A stretch of 64,000 nucleotides of DNA from Prinsepia uniflora. Taxonomy: Eukaryota > Streptophyta > Magnoliopsida > Rosales > Rosaceae. The translations under genes were made by a program, and so were the position numbers. Every line of letters starts with the position of its first letter. Positions within the stretch are counted from its first letter, which is position 1. Positions 24,804 to 37,188 of this stretch are shown in pieces. The stretch is from positions 21,275,137 through 21,339,136 of the forward strand of contig CM064863.1 in the NCBI GenBank assembly GCA_032719365.1, written 5' to 3'. The notes under the pieces are model-generated. The model ran no database searches and was not told the origin of the DNA. It saw nothing but the letters and a program-made list of their open reading frames with translations.

Positions 24804-26481
24804 TTCTAATCATAGAATAAAGAAAACAAGTAAAATTAATTAAGAACTTAATTCTACTTCTACTTTAACTTTTGTACAAGTGAACTTTCTTCAAACACAT
24901 ATTTTTACCAACACTCTAACATTTTGCTCATATTGAACTAATCCTGAAATTCTACCTTCATCATCTTAATTACATGAATACATTTCTCAATATTATAAAT
25001 GCACCGAACAGCAGTCATAAACACTTATAATACGATTCACCTTACGTTATTGATTTCAATGTGCGTCAAACATTTAAATCTCTTCAACCTTATTCTAAGT
25101 GCACCGAACAGTGGTCATAAACACTTAGCGTTAAATTGAAGATTAAGCGCTAAAACATATGAAGTAAATGAAATTCAGAAAGTAAAACACATGGAGATTT
25201 TATTCACATTTACAAATGTTAGAAATAAAATACCAACACATATATTGAAATATAAATAAAAACGGAAAAATAACTAGAGTTTAAGAAAATGGAGAAAAGT
25301 TATACTTTCGGAACCCAAGAGTAGCTTGTGATTCCAAAAGTGGATGGAAATAATGAAATGTTATCTATAAAATTCTCTAAACAGTAGAAGGAACTTTATA
25401 AAGATGGAGGAATAAACATAAGAATGTGAACTTAAACTATAGAATTATTTCGGAAATATTCGGCCTAAGTATTTTTTAAGGAAAACATAAAAATGTGTTT
25501 AAGAGCTCTCAAAGAAAAGTCACAAGAACAAAGTTAAGAAGAAATGAAATTAAGAAAGAAAATAAAAAGAACATAAATTAAGAACAAGAATTAAAAGAAA
25601 GCTAATTAATAAGAAAATCTACAAGAAGTTAAAATGGTCCCAAAAATAAAGAATACAATAGAAAGAAGAAAAACTAAGAGATAACCTATTGAGAAAAATT
25701 ACACAAAAAGGGGACCTGTTTACAAATGAAATTGCCTCCCTATTTATAGAGGGAGTGCCAAAAATCCAAAATATAAAATACAAAAATAAAATATAAAAAT
25801 ATAATGATGAACATTGATGATTACTGATAATTTTAGGGATGGTGTCGGGCTGCAAAATCAGAAAAATGGCTGAAAAATCTGCTGCAAAAGGAGCAGGTGG
25901 AAGTGGTTCGAGTGGTGCAGAAAATAATGGACTGAATTTGGCATGGCCTGGCTGACAACAAGAAATAATTTTGGGGCACTGTAGCTACAAGAAGAGTGGG
26001 TGAGTCAGCACACGCGCGCTGACAGGAGGAGGAAAGTTTAGACGCCCACGCGCCGACCGGACAAAGGGATCTTTAGTAGACACCTGTCGACAGCTTAAGT
26101 GGGTTGGACACGCAGGAATTGGGCCCTGGTTTTTTGGGCCACTCGCTTGGGCTGGATTCCAGCGATGGGCTGGGCATGGATTTGGCCACATGGCTGGGCT
26201 GGTGGAAATGGATTTGGACTGCACATAATTTGGGCCTGCAAATGAATTTTTAATTTAAAAATAAATTAATATAATTCCACCGAATTTCGTCCATAATTTC
26301 TTCGTTATAATTCCAATCGGGGCGATTTTTCGCCAAAACGCTCCAAATCCAAGTTTTATTTAATTATACAAAAATGTCACAAAATATATTATTTTCTCCA
26401 ATTATTTATTATTTTAACATTAAAATTCAAGTATAAAGGGTATAAAATAATATAAAGTATTGCTTAATTAACGACTTATCA

Positions 26482-26496
26482 AATACCCCCACACTT
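26482..26496 (-). other. Polypurine tract of Athila/Tat element
   Basis: On the minus strand, AAGTGTGGGGGTATTT directly precedes the TGATAA start of the 3' LTR. This is the expected place and composition for plus-strand priming. Confidence 0.75.
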
Positions 26497-28117
26497 AAAC
26501 TTTGCTAGTCCCTAACGAATACTAAAATTAAACTATGAATTCAAAACAAGTAAAACCTTAATGATTTGTCTCAAAATTGCATTATTATCATGGCATAAAA
26601 AATTTTCACTTAAATCATTTAAGCATATGTAATTCAATAGTTAATAAATTGTAACAAAATATTTTAACAAGTAAGATAATGGGTAAATATGGTGAAATGA
26701 ATCTCAACATGAATAAGACAAGTATGAATCAACTCACAAGGATATGCACTCATGAATTCACTCAATTTGTTAGGGTGTGTGTTTGCACTCAAAGTATGTT
26801 ATAAAAATGCTCACATAATAGAAATGAAGTACTTTTGCAAAATCTCAAACAAACACCTCATGATAAAAATTAAACATTCACCTCATGATAAAAATTAAAC
26901 ATACTTGCACAAATGAACCAAAACCATAAGCTTACTCAAGTGATTGACTCAACTAATCAAAATTTACCATCTTAAGGATTATAAGGTCTTTACGAAGGTT
27001 ATAATAGGGCTAAGTTTAGAGGTAAGGAATGTATAGGATAAGTGGTGCTCAAATTCGTTCCAAGACTCAATAGACTCCCAAAACGTATCATAACTTACCA
27101 ACCTTAGTGCAATGATGTCAGTAATTCATGCCTTCGAACATAGGCCTAATTTCCTCATGTTGGGCCTCGAATTCATTCTTTGTGTTGAATTCACGAATGT
27201 AAATGACTTAACTCAAACATTATGTAATCAAACCTTGTTACCTTGATAGAAACTCAATACATTTTTTTCTTTCCCTTTTTTAAAAAAAAAAATATCAAGG
27301 TAATAACATCTGTCAATAATACAACAAAGTTTGAGTAAGTAAATCCATATAATACACATAAAAGTCTTCAAAATATCATGAATTTCTCTTCACACCAATT
27401 TCATGTCTTCAACCGAGTCTTTGGAACAAGGGTGTAGGATGTCTATACTAAGCTTAAGTGTTTAGATAATCATGGTAATAAAATAAGGGCTTAATGTAGG
27501 CTAAAAAGGGTTAAAACTAAGGAGGTCGCAACTTGTGTGTACAAAATAGGGAATATGGATGTTTGAATTTGTGGTGTTAACCCTAATGCCTTAATCATAT
27601 CCAAAATCAGAGAGTTTATTGACTTAAAAGCTTTGAAAATCACATGGAATAAGTTCTAGTACTCTAGAGTTCATTAAAAGCTATGACAAGCAGTTATGAG
27701 GCATATGTATATCAATTTAAACAAAGAACTTATGAATCACTCATCAAAGATGTATATAAGGTTCTAAAGCTCACATAAGGTTCAAATGATTCATACTTAT
27801 CTTAACATGCTCGTTTATGTACCAATTACATGCATTATGCTTCAAGTTATAACACTTAATTACAAAATATTAACAAATAAATTCCAAATTGTAGTGATCA
27901 TCTTTACAGCCATAAACATATTCATTTCCGTTCATTTATATCATTGACAAGTTAAACAGCAACTTAATACTCGTAAAAACACTAAGTTAAAAAAAATTAA
28001 GCAAGCAATAAACATTTTTTTTTTTGAATAATAATTATTTTTTTTTATTTGATTTTCATTTTGATTTTTTTTATAATTTTTAAAAAAATAATTTTATTGC
28101 ACAATTAAATTATTAAA
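26497..28117 (-). other. Athila/Tat 3' non-coding internal sequence
   Basis: This is 1.6 kb of AT-rich sequence between two polypurine-like tracts. No frame longer than background is seen. It is consistent with the long 3' untranslated region of Athila/Tat elements. Confidence 0.6.
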
Positions 28118-28142
28118 CCCCCCCCCCCCCCCCCCCCCCCCC
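28118..28142 (+). repeat. Poly(C) tract (25 C)
   Basis: An uninterrupted run of 25 C is followed by GCCCCCAC. On the element's strand it is poly(G) next to an AAGTGGGGG motif, so it appears to be an expanded polypurine-type tract. Its exact length may be unreliable. Confidence 0.85.
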
Positions 28143-28379
28143 GCCCCCACTTAAATTCTACATTGTCCTCAATGTAGGAAAATAAGAAGTAATTTAACAT
28201 AGAATTGAAGTAAGGAAATGATTTACGAAAATAAAACAAGAAAAACATTAAGTAAACAAAATAAAGAGAGTGAGGGTTGAAAGATAGCAAATCTGCGTTG
28301 ATGACTCCTTCACATCCCGGGAATACATTGGGTTGCCTCCCAACAAGCGCTTGAAGTTTAACGTCCATCTAACCTAGAC

Positions 28380-29710
28380 AGAGATGCCAAGTTAGTTAGT
28401 CAAGATGCACGTTTGTCAAGAATGCAAGTTAGAGATGCAAATTAGATTAAAGATGCAATGCAAATTAACTAAGATGCAAGTTAAGTTAAAAATACAAGTT
28501 AAAGATGTAAATTAGAAATGCAAGTTTAAATTAAAGAAGCAATGCAAGTTAGAATGAAAGAAACAGTTAAAGTTGACTTGACAAGTAATGTAAGTTAAGA
28601 TATAAAGAAGAGTAAAAAGATATAACGAATATTTACATGTCGGGGGAAGTCAAAGATATATATGGTTCACATAGCTTCAAAGTTTAGATGGAGACTTCAC
28701 GTCCGTGCGACCCAAGTAAATATCTTGGATTAATCAATTGTTTGGGCAAGTATGACAAATATGTACAATTATGATAAAGTATGAACAAATATAATAAGAG
28801 CTTGAAATTACATAAACAAAAATAAAATTATGAACAAGTATACAAATGAAAATTATGAACAAGTATAATAATTATGAACAAGTATGAAGAATAACAAGTA
28901 ACATAAGTACAAAATTTATTCACAAGTATGAATTAACATTAACATGAAGCTAAAACTAAAGAAAGTTGGAAAGTAAAATATATATAATTTTTTTTTAGGT
29001 AATGAAAAGGTTTTCCTTATTAAATTTTTTTATTAATTAAATTATTTTTTTTGGAATTTAATAAATAAATAAATGAAGAAAAGGAAAAAAATAATTTTTT
29101 TTTACGAATTTTATGTTTTTTTTATAAATTACAAAACAAATCAAAATAAATAAAAGTAAAATAAGGAAAAGTGAACATGTACAATATGCATTTATGAACA
29201 AGTAAAAAGAATGAACATTATGTACAAGTATGAACAAGAATAATATGACAAGTATAAGAATTATAAACAAATATAAATGAAAGTCAATTATGAACAAGTA
29301 TGTATAAGTATAAAATGAACAAGTAAAATAAAAATTTAAATTTACATAAACAATTATAATATGAACAAGTATATACAAAAAAATAATGAACATTTAGGAA
29401 CAAATATAATAAGAACAAGTAAAGTATGAACATTATTAACAAATATAATAAGAACAATTATAAGAATCAAAATTATGAACAAGTATAAAAATTAAAAATA
29501 ATACACAAGTATAATATGAACATGTATAAAGATAAACATTATGAACAAGTATAATATGTACATGTATAAAAATAAAAAAATAAAAAAATAATAAGAACAA
29601 AAATAAGATGGATAAATAAAATATAAACAAGTATAAGAATTACAAACAAGTAAGTAAAAGTTATAAAAAAAATATAATATTAACAAAAGTAAAAATTATA
29701 AACAAGTATA
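28380..29710 (-). repeat. Degenerate short tandem repeats (GATGCAAGTTA and GAACAAGTATAA types)
   Basis: About 28380-28560 is made of variants of GATGCAAGTTAGA. About 28740-29710 is made of variants of ATGAACAAGTATAA, read on the plus strand. Together they fill most of the 5' internal part of the Athila/Tat element, where gag and pol would be expected. The minus-strand frames rich in Phe, Ile, Tyr and Leu here are products of the repeat. Confidence 0.75.
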
Positions 29711-29761
29711 ATACGCATAATTTATATACATACACTAACATATTAAAAATGATTTTCAATT

Positions 29762-29779
29762 TCCCCGGCAACGGCGCCA
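29762..29779 (-). other. Primer-binding site, tRNA-Asp type
   Basis: The minus strand reads TGGCGCCGTTGCCGGGGA, the complement of the 3' end of plant tRNA-Asp (TCCCCGGCAACGGCGCCA). It lies five bases inside the LTR end, which fixes the element's orientation as minus. Confidence 0.92.
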
Positions 29780-29784
29780 AAAAT

Positions 29785-30598
29785 TGATAACGCTCAAATT
29801 ACGCATTAAATTAAACACTTAATTCGATTATTATACAATTTAAACCCTTTTTGTATAGTTGTAGATGGAGTGCCAAAAATTCAAAATATAAAATACAAAA
29901 ATAAAATATAAAAATATAATGATGAACATTGATGATTAATGATGATTTTAGGGATGGTGTAGGGCTGCAAAATCAGAAAAATGGCTGAAAAATCTGCTGC
30001 AAAGGGAGCAGGTGGAAGTGGTTCGGCTGGTGCAGAAAATAATGGACTGAATTCGGCATGGCCTGGCTGACAACAAGAAATAATTTCGGGGCACTGTAGC
30101 TACAGGAAGAGTGGGTGAGTCAGCGCACGCGCCCTGACAGAAGGAGGAAAGTTTGGACGCTCGCGCGCGGACCGGACAAATGGATCTTTAGCAGATGCCT
30201 GTCGACAGCTTGAGTGGGTTGGACGCGCAGGAATTGGGCCCTGGTTTCTTGGGCAGCTCGCTTGGGCTGGATTCTCGCGATGGGCGGGGCATAGATTGGG
30301 CCACATGGTTGGGCTGGTGGAAATGGATTTTGGCTCCACATAATTTGGGCATGCAAATGAATTTTTAATTTAAAAATAAATTAATATAATTCCACCGAAT
30401 TTTGTCCATAATTTCTTCGTTATAATTCCGATCGGGATCATTCTTTCTCCAAAACACTCCAAATTCCATGATTTATTTAATTATACAAAAATATCACAAA
30501 ATATATTATTTTCTCTAATTATTTATTATTTTAACATTAAAATTCAAGTATAAAGGGTATAAAATAATATAATATAATGCTTAATTAACGACTTATCA
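29785..30598 (-). repeat. Athila/Tat 5' LTR (right copy, internally deleted)
   Basis: The 814-base LTR starts TGATAACGCTCAAATTACG and ends ACGACTTATCA on the plus strand. It matches both ends of the left LTR but jumps from the first 75 bases or so to the section equivalent to about 25750, so more than 1.1 kb is missing. Confidence 0.85.
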
Positions 30599-30603
30599 GT
30601 AGG

Positions 30604-30761
30604 TCAAGTACAAGAGAAAGTTCGATGTTCCAATTGTCCCGTAATGTAACTAGTTTCAGATTAGTCAATTTAATGACGTCAACAATCCATCTGACAAAAG
30701 GTCAGCGATTCCTCCCGGACTTCCTAATGTTAGTGGTGATTCTCAACGCTATGGGTCTGAT
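30604..30761 (-). other. Old retroelement sequence between two insertions
   Basis: This continues the relic at 21556-21872: removing the Athila/Tat element joins ACCAAGTAGG to TCAAGTACAAG without a gap. I see no preserved protein. Confidence 0.5.
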
Positions 30762-33700
30762 TGTAAGGACCCGTCCCGGAATTTGGGATTAGCGAAGTGA
30801 TTAGTGACGGATTAGTGAGGGAAATCGGTGGTTAGTTGGTTACTTTTGGACTTTGGGCGTAGAATGATGATTTTGCCCCTAGTTTGGGCAAATTGTGGAC
30901 TTTTAGTTCGAACAGTCAATTGGGCATTGGCCGATGATCGTGACGTAGTTCGGGACGTCACGAGTCCATAGACAGGTGGCACGCCCAATTCCGACATCCG
31001 AGGAGGAAGTTATGATGTTCGAAAGGTTGAGGGCACTTTTGTAATTTGGGTAAAATAAGGGGGAAAAGTTGACTTTTCATACGATAGAGTTTTTACGCGT
31101 AGATCGAGGACCGTTAGATAGATCTCATCGTCCTGAGTTCAACGACAGGCGGCATGCTTTAATCAGACGTCAGACGAGCGAGATACGGGTCTAGAATGTG
31201 AGGGGTAAAACCGTAAAATTGAACAAGAGGGGCATTTTGGTCTTTGTGGCACATTGGGATTTGTGCAAAAGAGATGAGGACAAGTGTACAGTAGGGATTG
31301 GATATTTTTGAGTTAGGGGCCATGGGATTTGGACACCTGGCAGTGGTCTAGTGGGTTCTAGGCAGTGCACGGGTTAAATTAATTGGATTGTTCGAGTGGT
31401 AACCGTGTTCGAAGAGGGAAAAACAGAGAGTGAGATTGAGAGAGGAATTGATCGATTGTAAGAGTGTGTTGTGTGTTCTGGTGATCAAGAGAGTGAACAG
31501 AGACTGGTGAGTGTTCTGGGGAGGTGGTAAGGTTGTGAGAGACTTGGAACTGTGAGGAAAACCAGAGAACCCAAACCTATAACCACCGTGCACGGTTGTG
31601 CACTTCCCGTGATCAAACCATCAATTGGACCCGTGGTGGCGTTGAGAGGACTGAGGAGAGTCGAGTAGGAACGACGGAGATCACGGTGGCGGCCGGGACG
31701 CAGGTAATTCCTCAATTTCCTTTAGTTACTCTGTTTTCCCGTTTTGATTCAAACGGTAAGTCGTCGCTTTTGGGGCTGAGTCGAGGTGTTTGGTGAGTTC
31801 TAGTGGACTTAGTGGATTCCTAGGGAGCTTCTGGTTGTGAAGCCGTGATGGGGGGAAGACCTGGTGGCCGGGTAAGCTTGTACAATCCTCTGTTTTTACC
31901 GCTTGCTTCAATTTGAAAGTCGTGACATTTGGAGGAGTATCGACGGTTTCTAGTGACCCTATTAGTTCTAGGAAAGTGTTAGGAACCTTCGGTATCGACC
32001 TACAGCCCTACGGTGGCCGAGGGTGGCCAGAGACAGAAACTCGACATTTCTGGGTTTTCTTCGAGCTTTGGTTGTTAGGATTGTGTAGCGTTTGTCATGA
32101 ATTAATTAGTGGAAACAACTACCCAGACAAGGATGAAACTAGGGGGATCAAAAGGAGTGAAAATGGATGGAAAACCGCGCGGAACCGGGAACGCCGGTTC
32201 AGAACCGATCGAGTGGCTGAGGAAGACGATGAACAGTGTTAATGTGCAGGCGCGTGAGGCCCACGAGCAGCCACTTTGGGTGGCGCGTGGGGGCACATGC
32301 GGTGGTTTCTGGGGAAACGTCCAACTAGGTGTTTGGTCTAATCGTTGTAACGAGTCTTTTGGGATAGGTTTCGGGACGATCGGACGTTGTTTCGGGTTAA
32401 TTCTACGAGGTTGAAGGTTTAGGGTCCCGGTTGGTTACGTTCGAAGTTCGGGAAAATTGGGGAAAATTAAGAGGACCTTCGTTAACGTGTTAGTGACGTA
32501 TTTTGGTGACTTGTGACAGGACCAGGAATCCCTGAGGAGGTTGAGAAACGTACAGGACGTACGGGACGCGAGTGACGTGCCCGGTAACTGTGAGTTGACT
32601 TCTTCCTTTAAACTGAGCATGCATAACTGATTTTAATTACTTGATTTATGGTTTTATATGTGATTTCGTGATTATTTGAATATGCTATAACTGTTTTATA
32701 TAATTGCATGTTTTCTCGAGAAATCACGTATTTAGCACTTTTTACGAGAAATGCTTGATTTCTGATTATGATGCCATAATTTTGGGATTTCAACGATAAT
32801 GGTTTTCAATGATTATAAATGGATTTTGAGACATGATTTGGTGATCAAGGTTTTCAATTTTAGAATCGAATTTCAGAAAAGCGAAATTTGGTTTTAAAGT
32901 TGAAAAGTGGATTTCCGGATTTGGGTTCAGAATGACGGTTCTGAACGCCGGAAGGGCTTCAAGATGGTGATTTCAGATTCGGGTTTGGATATAGATTTAG
33001 AAAAGGTCTTCAAACGGTTTTGTATTAGATTTGCTGGATCTAGTTATTGGGTTTAAAGACCCGGATTATGATTGACGGGGGACGGGCTCGGATTGGGTTT
33101 AAAGACCCGGATTGAGTTTAAAGACTCAGGAGTTTAAAGACTCAGATATTGATATTTTCCCCCGTAGGCCTGTTGAGTTTAAAGACTCGGGAGTTTAAAG
33201 ACTCGGATTATATTGAGGTCTGGATTGAGTTTAAAGACTCGGGAGTTTAAAGACTCGGATAGATCCAGCAGGTTTGCTCGGATGTTTATATTGGTATTTT
33301 ATGTTTTACTGTTAATGTTTTATAAGGTTATCATACTGTGTTTATGTTACTGTGGTTTCTGTGATAAAAATAATGTGATTTATACATGTTTTCAGAAATT
33401 GGGTTATGCATGCATGTTTTCAAAACGGAGGGCTAAACCCTGGTTTGTTTGATAAATGGTTTTTGAAACTTTTATTCTTTTTGGTCCACTCACACTTTCT
33501 GGTTTTTAATTGCCCTCCAGGTCGTGGACCTAGCGCGGGGGTTGGCGTTGAGGCAGCATCGGAGGCATAGAGTTGTCCTCGAGTTTTCTCGGAGTTTGTC
33601 TCGGCGTGCTTTCAGTTTTTCCGTTGTGCATGTAATAACTCTGAGTAGGACTTCTGTCTTTTCATTTGGTACTATGATCTGTTTAACTGTTGACTCTGGG

Positions 33701-33836
33701 CTGTTTTGACTTCTCCTTCGTCTGGCAGTGAAATTTGTGGTTTTCGTGAGGGTTTTTCGGTCTTTTGTGTTGGGTTGTCAGATGGGAGCAGGGTTCATTT
33801 CGGTTATTGGGGTGATAATCGGGGTGGGTCCTGTCA
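30762..33836 (+). repeat. Solo LTR, TSD CTGAT
   Basis: The 3,075-base LTR runs from TGTAAGGACCCGTCCCGG to GGTGGGTCCTGTCA. It is flanked by the perfect 5-bp repeat CTGAT (30757-30761 and 33837-33841), so it is a complete solo LTR produced by recombination between the two LTRs of an element. It contains the GACGTCAC block (30954-30961), eight TTTAAAGA stem motifs (33050-33260) and the CCACTCACACTTTC block. It is close to the families of 1047 and 33950. Confidence 0.92.
33050..33260 (+). repeat. TTTAAAGA stem-motif array in solo LTR
   Basis: There are eight copies: two of GGGTTTAAAGACCC and six of GAGTTTAAAGACTC, several as pairs joined by GG(G)A. This is the same layout as the family A and TR-GAG LTRs. 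Confidence 0.9.
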
Positions 33837-33841
33837 CTGAT

Positions 33842-33944
33842 GGGGTCCAAACTAACCGAGAAACTAATATGATCTTTGTAACCGTTATACCAGACTATGG
33901 TTTAAGGTGTTCAATTAGTATTAGGATGGATAATCTCGAACGGC
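33842..33944. other. Old target sequence between solo LTR and TR-GAG element
   Basis: These are about 100 bases of the older relic. With the insertions removed, it runs ATGGGTCTGATGGGGTCC on the left and CGGCCTCGAGGTTCAA on the right. No feature is recognised. Confidence 0.5.
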
Positions 33945-33949
33945 CTCGA

Positions 33950-36900
33950 TGTAACGACCCGTCCCAGAAATTAAAGTTTAGACAGTGATTAAGATGTGAT
34001 TAATGCGCTTAAACGGTGGTTAGTTGGTCTCGCTGGGGGTCGTTAGGGTAGAATGACGATTTTGCCCCTAGTTTGGGCAAAAAGTTGACTTTTAGTTCGG
34101 ATGGTCAAATGGACTTTAACCGGTGACCAGGACGTAGTTTAGGACGTCACGAATCCGTAGGCAGGTGGCATGCCCGATTCCGACATCCGAGGAGGAAGTT
34201 ATGATGTTCGGACGGTTGGGGGCATAACCGTAATTTGGTTAAAATAAGGGGAAAAGTTGACTTTTTGTACGAACGGGTTTTGGTATGTTGACCTAGGACT
34301 GTTAGATAGATCTCATCGTCCTGATTTCGATGACAGGCGGCACGTGTTCATCGAACTTACGAGGTGTGAGTTACGGGTCTAAAACGGTAAGGGTAAAATC
34401 GTAATTTTGACTTAAAATGAGGGGTATTTTGGTCTTTTGGTTGTCTGGGGATTTGTGCACAGAGAGGGACAGATGGATGGCTGGGATTGGGCCATTTGTG
34501 AGAGAATGGAGAGGATTGGTGACATGTGACAAGTGTGTAGTGGGTTCTACACAATTGTGCACGGGTCCAGTAATTTGGGACTTAAAGGTGCAGTGTTCGT
34601 GTTCTTCAAACCAGAGTGAAACAAAGAGGGAGATCGGGGAAAAATTAGATGGTGGCTGAGAGTGTTGGTGAGGTTGTGAGTGTGTGAGAGTGATCAGAGG
34701 GTGGAAGAGTGAACTGGTGAGCGGTTGGGGGAGTGAAATTGTGCAAGAACACGGTGGTCGGGGCAGTCGGTTTTCAGAGAAAAACAGGGAGGAAGCAGGG
34801 AGGTTGTGAGAAATCGTGGCGGTGGTGGCCGTGTACGGTGCACTTGGGCTCGTGGTGGTGTCGTGAGGGGTGAAAGGAGTCGACCAGCCCTAGCGGAGCT
34901 TGCGACGGCAACAGAAGGACAGGTAATCCCTCATCCCTATATCTTTGCTCTGTTTTGCCGCCAAGTTTCAAAGTGGAAGTTGTGAGTTTAGGGGTTGAAT
35001 CGAAGAGTCTAGGGAGGTCTAGGGGACTCAGTTGAGGCCCAGGAGTCCTCTGGTTGTGCTGCCGTGACAGGAGGTGCACAGTGGAGGTTGGAGTGACGGA
35101 GAGTACTCTGTGTGCTCTGTTTTGCCGTCGATGCTCGAACTGAAAGTCGTGAAGTTTGGGGTAGAGACGACGGTTATGGTGAGTGGTGTGAAGTTCAGAG
35201 AGGTCTTAGGAAGTGTTTGGGATAGCCACCGTGACGGGGGAAGACCTGGGTGGCCGGAGAAGGAAACAGAGCCGTGTACGGGTTTTCTTTCGAGCTTCAG
35301 TCGACGAGTTGTGGGTCGAGTCGAGGTCTGTGGGAGTTGGGGAAAAGATAGCCTACGTCTGGACGATGAGAATGGTGAAGAAAGGGAGGAAAAGGATGGT
35401 CGGACGGCAGAGAACCGTTCTCGTCGGTTTAGGTTGCAGAACTGGTGCAAACCGGGTCGACGTGAGGAAGATGGTGGCACTGTAGCTGGCGCGTGAGGGC
35501 CACGCGCAGCCACTTTGGGCTGCGCGTGGGGGCGCATGCGGCGATTCTGGGGAAAACAGTCAACATGGTTTTTGGTCTAGGAGTTGTGTTGAGTCCATTG
35601 GAATTGGTTTCGGTTTAATCGGACGTCGAATCGAAGTAGTTCCGCGAGGGTGAAGGTTTAGGGTTTCGATTCATTACGTTTAGGACCCGAAGATTTTTGA
35701 GGGAATGTAGGTGGATCCTTGTGGATGTGTTAGTAATGTACTTTAGCGGTTGTTGACAGGATCGGGACTTTCCGAGGAAGCTGAGGAACGTGCAGGACGT
35801 TCGAGACGCGATTGAGGGCTCGGTACTGTGAGTGGACCTCTTCTCTAAACTCGAGCATGCATAACTGATTTTAACTACTTGTTTTATGGTTTTACATGTG
35901 ATTTCATGATTGTTAAATATGTGATGTTGGTTTTACATAATTGCACATTTTTCGAGAAAGTACGTATTTGGCACGTTTTACGAGAAACGTTTGGATTCTG
36001 ATTTTGATGCCATTGGGGTTTTCAAACGATAAGTGATTTTCAATGATTATAAGGGATTTTGGAATGTGATTGCAATGATTAGGGTTTTCAGTTTTAAAAT
36101 CGGATTTTGAGAATCGAGATTTGATTTTAAAGTTGAAAAGTGGTATTCCGGATTTGGGTTCGGAATGACGGTTCTGGACGCCGGAAGGTCTTCGGACCGG
36201 TGATTTCGGATTCGGGTTTGGATGTGGATGTAGAAATGATTTTCAACTGGTTTTGATTGGATTTTTTGGATCTGGTTATTGGGTTTAAAGACCCCGATAT
36301 TGTGATTGACGGGGGACGGGCCCGGATTGGGTTTAAAGACCCGGATTGAGTTTAAAGACTCGGGAGTTTAAAGACTCATATATATTGATATTTCCCCTGT
36401 AGGCCTGTTGAGTTTAAAGACTCGGGAGTTTAAAGACTCGGATATTATTGAGGCCTGGATTGATTTTAAAGACTCGGGAGTTTAAAGACTCGGATAGGTC
36501 CAGCAGGTTTGATCGGAAAATGATGAATTGATATCCATGGTTTATGATACGGTTTTATGATGCTTATGATATGGTTTCTATAACTGTTTTATAGTGTTTC
36601 CGTTCTTAGGGTGAGGTTATGTGAATTATACTGTTTTTAAAATGATTCTGTAAATGTTTTATGGCGATTGATTGATAACTGTCTTCATAAACTGGGTTAT
36701 GCATGTGGTTTCAAAACGGAGGGCTAAAACTCCGTTTTCTTATAAATGGATTTGGAAACTTTTCTTTTAATTATGGTCCACTCACACCTTCTGTTTTTAA
36801 TTGCCCTCCAGGTTGTGGAGCTAGCGCGGTGTTCCGGCGTCGAGGCAGCGTCTGAGGCATAGAAGTCACGAACGGGATCCCGGAGTGTTTTAATTTTTTC

Positions 36901-37080
36901 CGTGTGCGTGTACTGTTTATCGGTTTTTCGTTTCTATGTATGTGGTACTATGCTCTATAAACTGTTGACTTCGGGATATGTAGTATAATTTCTCCTGCGT
37001 CTGACTGTGTTGTGTCGGAGTGTCAGACGGGAGCCGGATTTACCTCAGTTTTCGGGGTGAAACCGGGGTGGGTCCTGACA
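33950..37080 (+). repeat. TR-GAG 5' LTR
   Basis: It runs from TGTAACGACCCGTCCCAG to GGTGGGTCCTGACA. It carries GACGTCAC at 34143-34150, a G/A-rich middle, and eight TTTAAAGA stem motifs (36280-36500). It has 62 bases (35305-35366) that the 3' LTR lacks, flanked by CGA on both sides, and two more stem motifs than the 3' LTR. A TATATCTT sequence at about 34937 is a possible but weak TATA box. Confidence 0.92.
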
Positions 37081-37082
37081 AT

Positions 37083-37094
37083 TGGTATCAGAGC
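37083..37094 (+). other. Primer-binding site, tRNA-iMet type
   Basis: TGGTATCAGAGC lies two bases after the LTR end and is a perfect match to the usual plant initiator tRNA-Met PBS. Confidence 0.95.
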
Positions 37095-37188
37095 ATAGGT
37101 TTGTCGAGTTTGTTGGGGTTTGTTGGTTTGTGAGGTTGTGTTTTAGTTGTTTGACTACTTTTATGCCTCTTTCAGCGTGCGGTTGACG

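Larger units (their letters stand above)
21878..26481 (-). repeat. Athila/Tat 3' LTR (left), with nested solo LTR
   Basis: It starts TGATAAACGCTCAAACTACG and ends ACGACTTATCA on the plus strand. Removing the nested LTR and its target repeat leaves about 1,976 bases. The ends match the right LTR closely, but this copy keeps a middle section that the right copy lacks. That section contains two GCACCGAACAG...GTCATAAACACTTA units (about 25000 and 25100) that recur, inverted, at 47970-48090. Confidence 0.85.
21878..30598 (-). mobile_element. Athila/Tat-type LTR retrotransposon, non-coding, TSD GTAGG
   Basis: The element is bounded by TGATAA...TTATCA and flanked by the 5-bp repeat GTAGG (21873-21877 and 30599-30603). 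The LTRs are 21878-26481 (enlarged by a nested solo LTR) and 29785-30598. On the minus strand the PBS matches the 3' end of plant tRNA-Asp, and a TGTGGGGGTATT polypurine tract abuts the left LTR. The internal part keeps Athila/Tat landmarks: a CATTG-AGGA-CAATG palindrome (28161-28174) beside G-rich tracts, and a GGGAGGCAACCC block (complement of about 28330-28342). No gag or pol frame remains. The internal sequence is AT-rich and repetitive, so the element is non-autonomous. Confidence 0.85.

Noticed and set aside
29058..29686. Minus-strand frames rich in Phe, Ile, Leu and Tyr that resemble membrane proteins
   Set aside because: They are translations of an AT-rich short tandem repeat, present in several frames at once.
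35028..35537. A 169-codon minus-strand frame and opposing plus-strand frames in the TR-GAG LTRs
   Set aside because: Both strands are open in the same LTR segment, and the counterpart at 40080-40325 is shortened by an indel without any sign of frame preservation.
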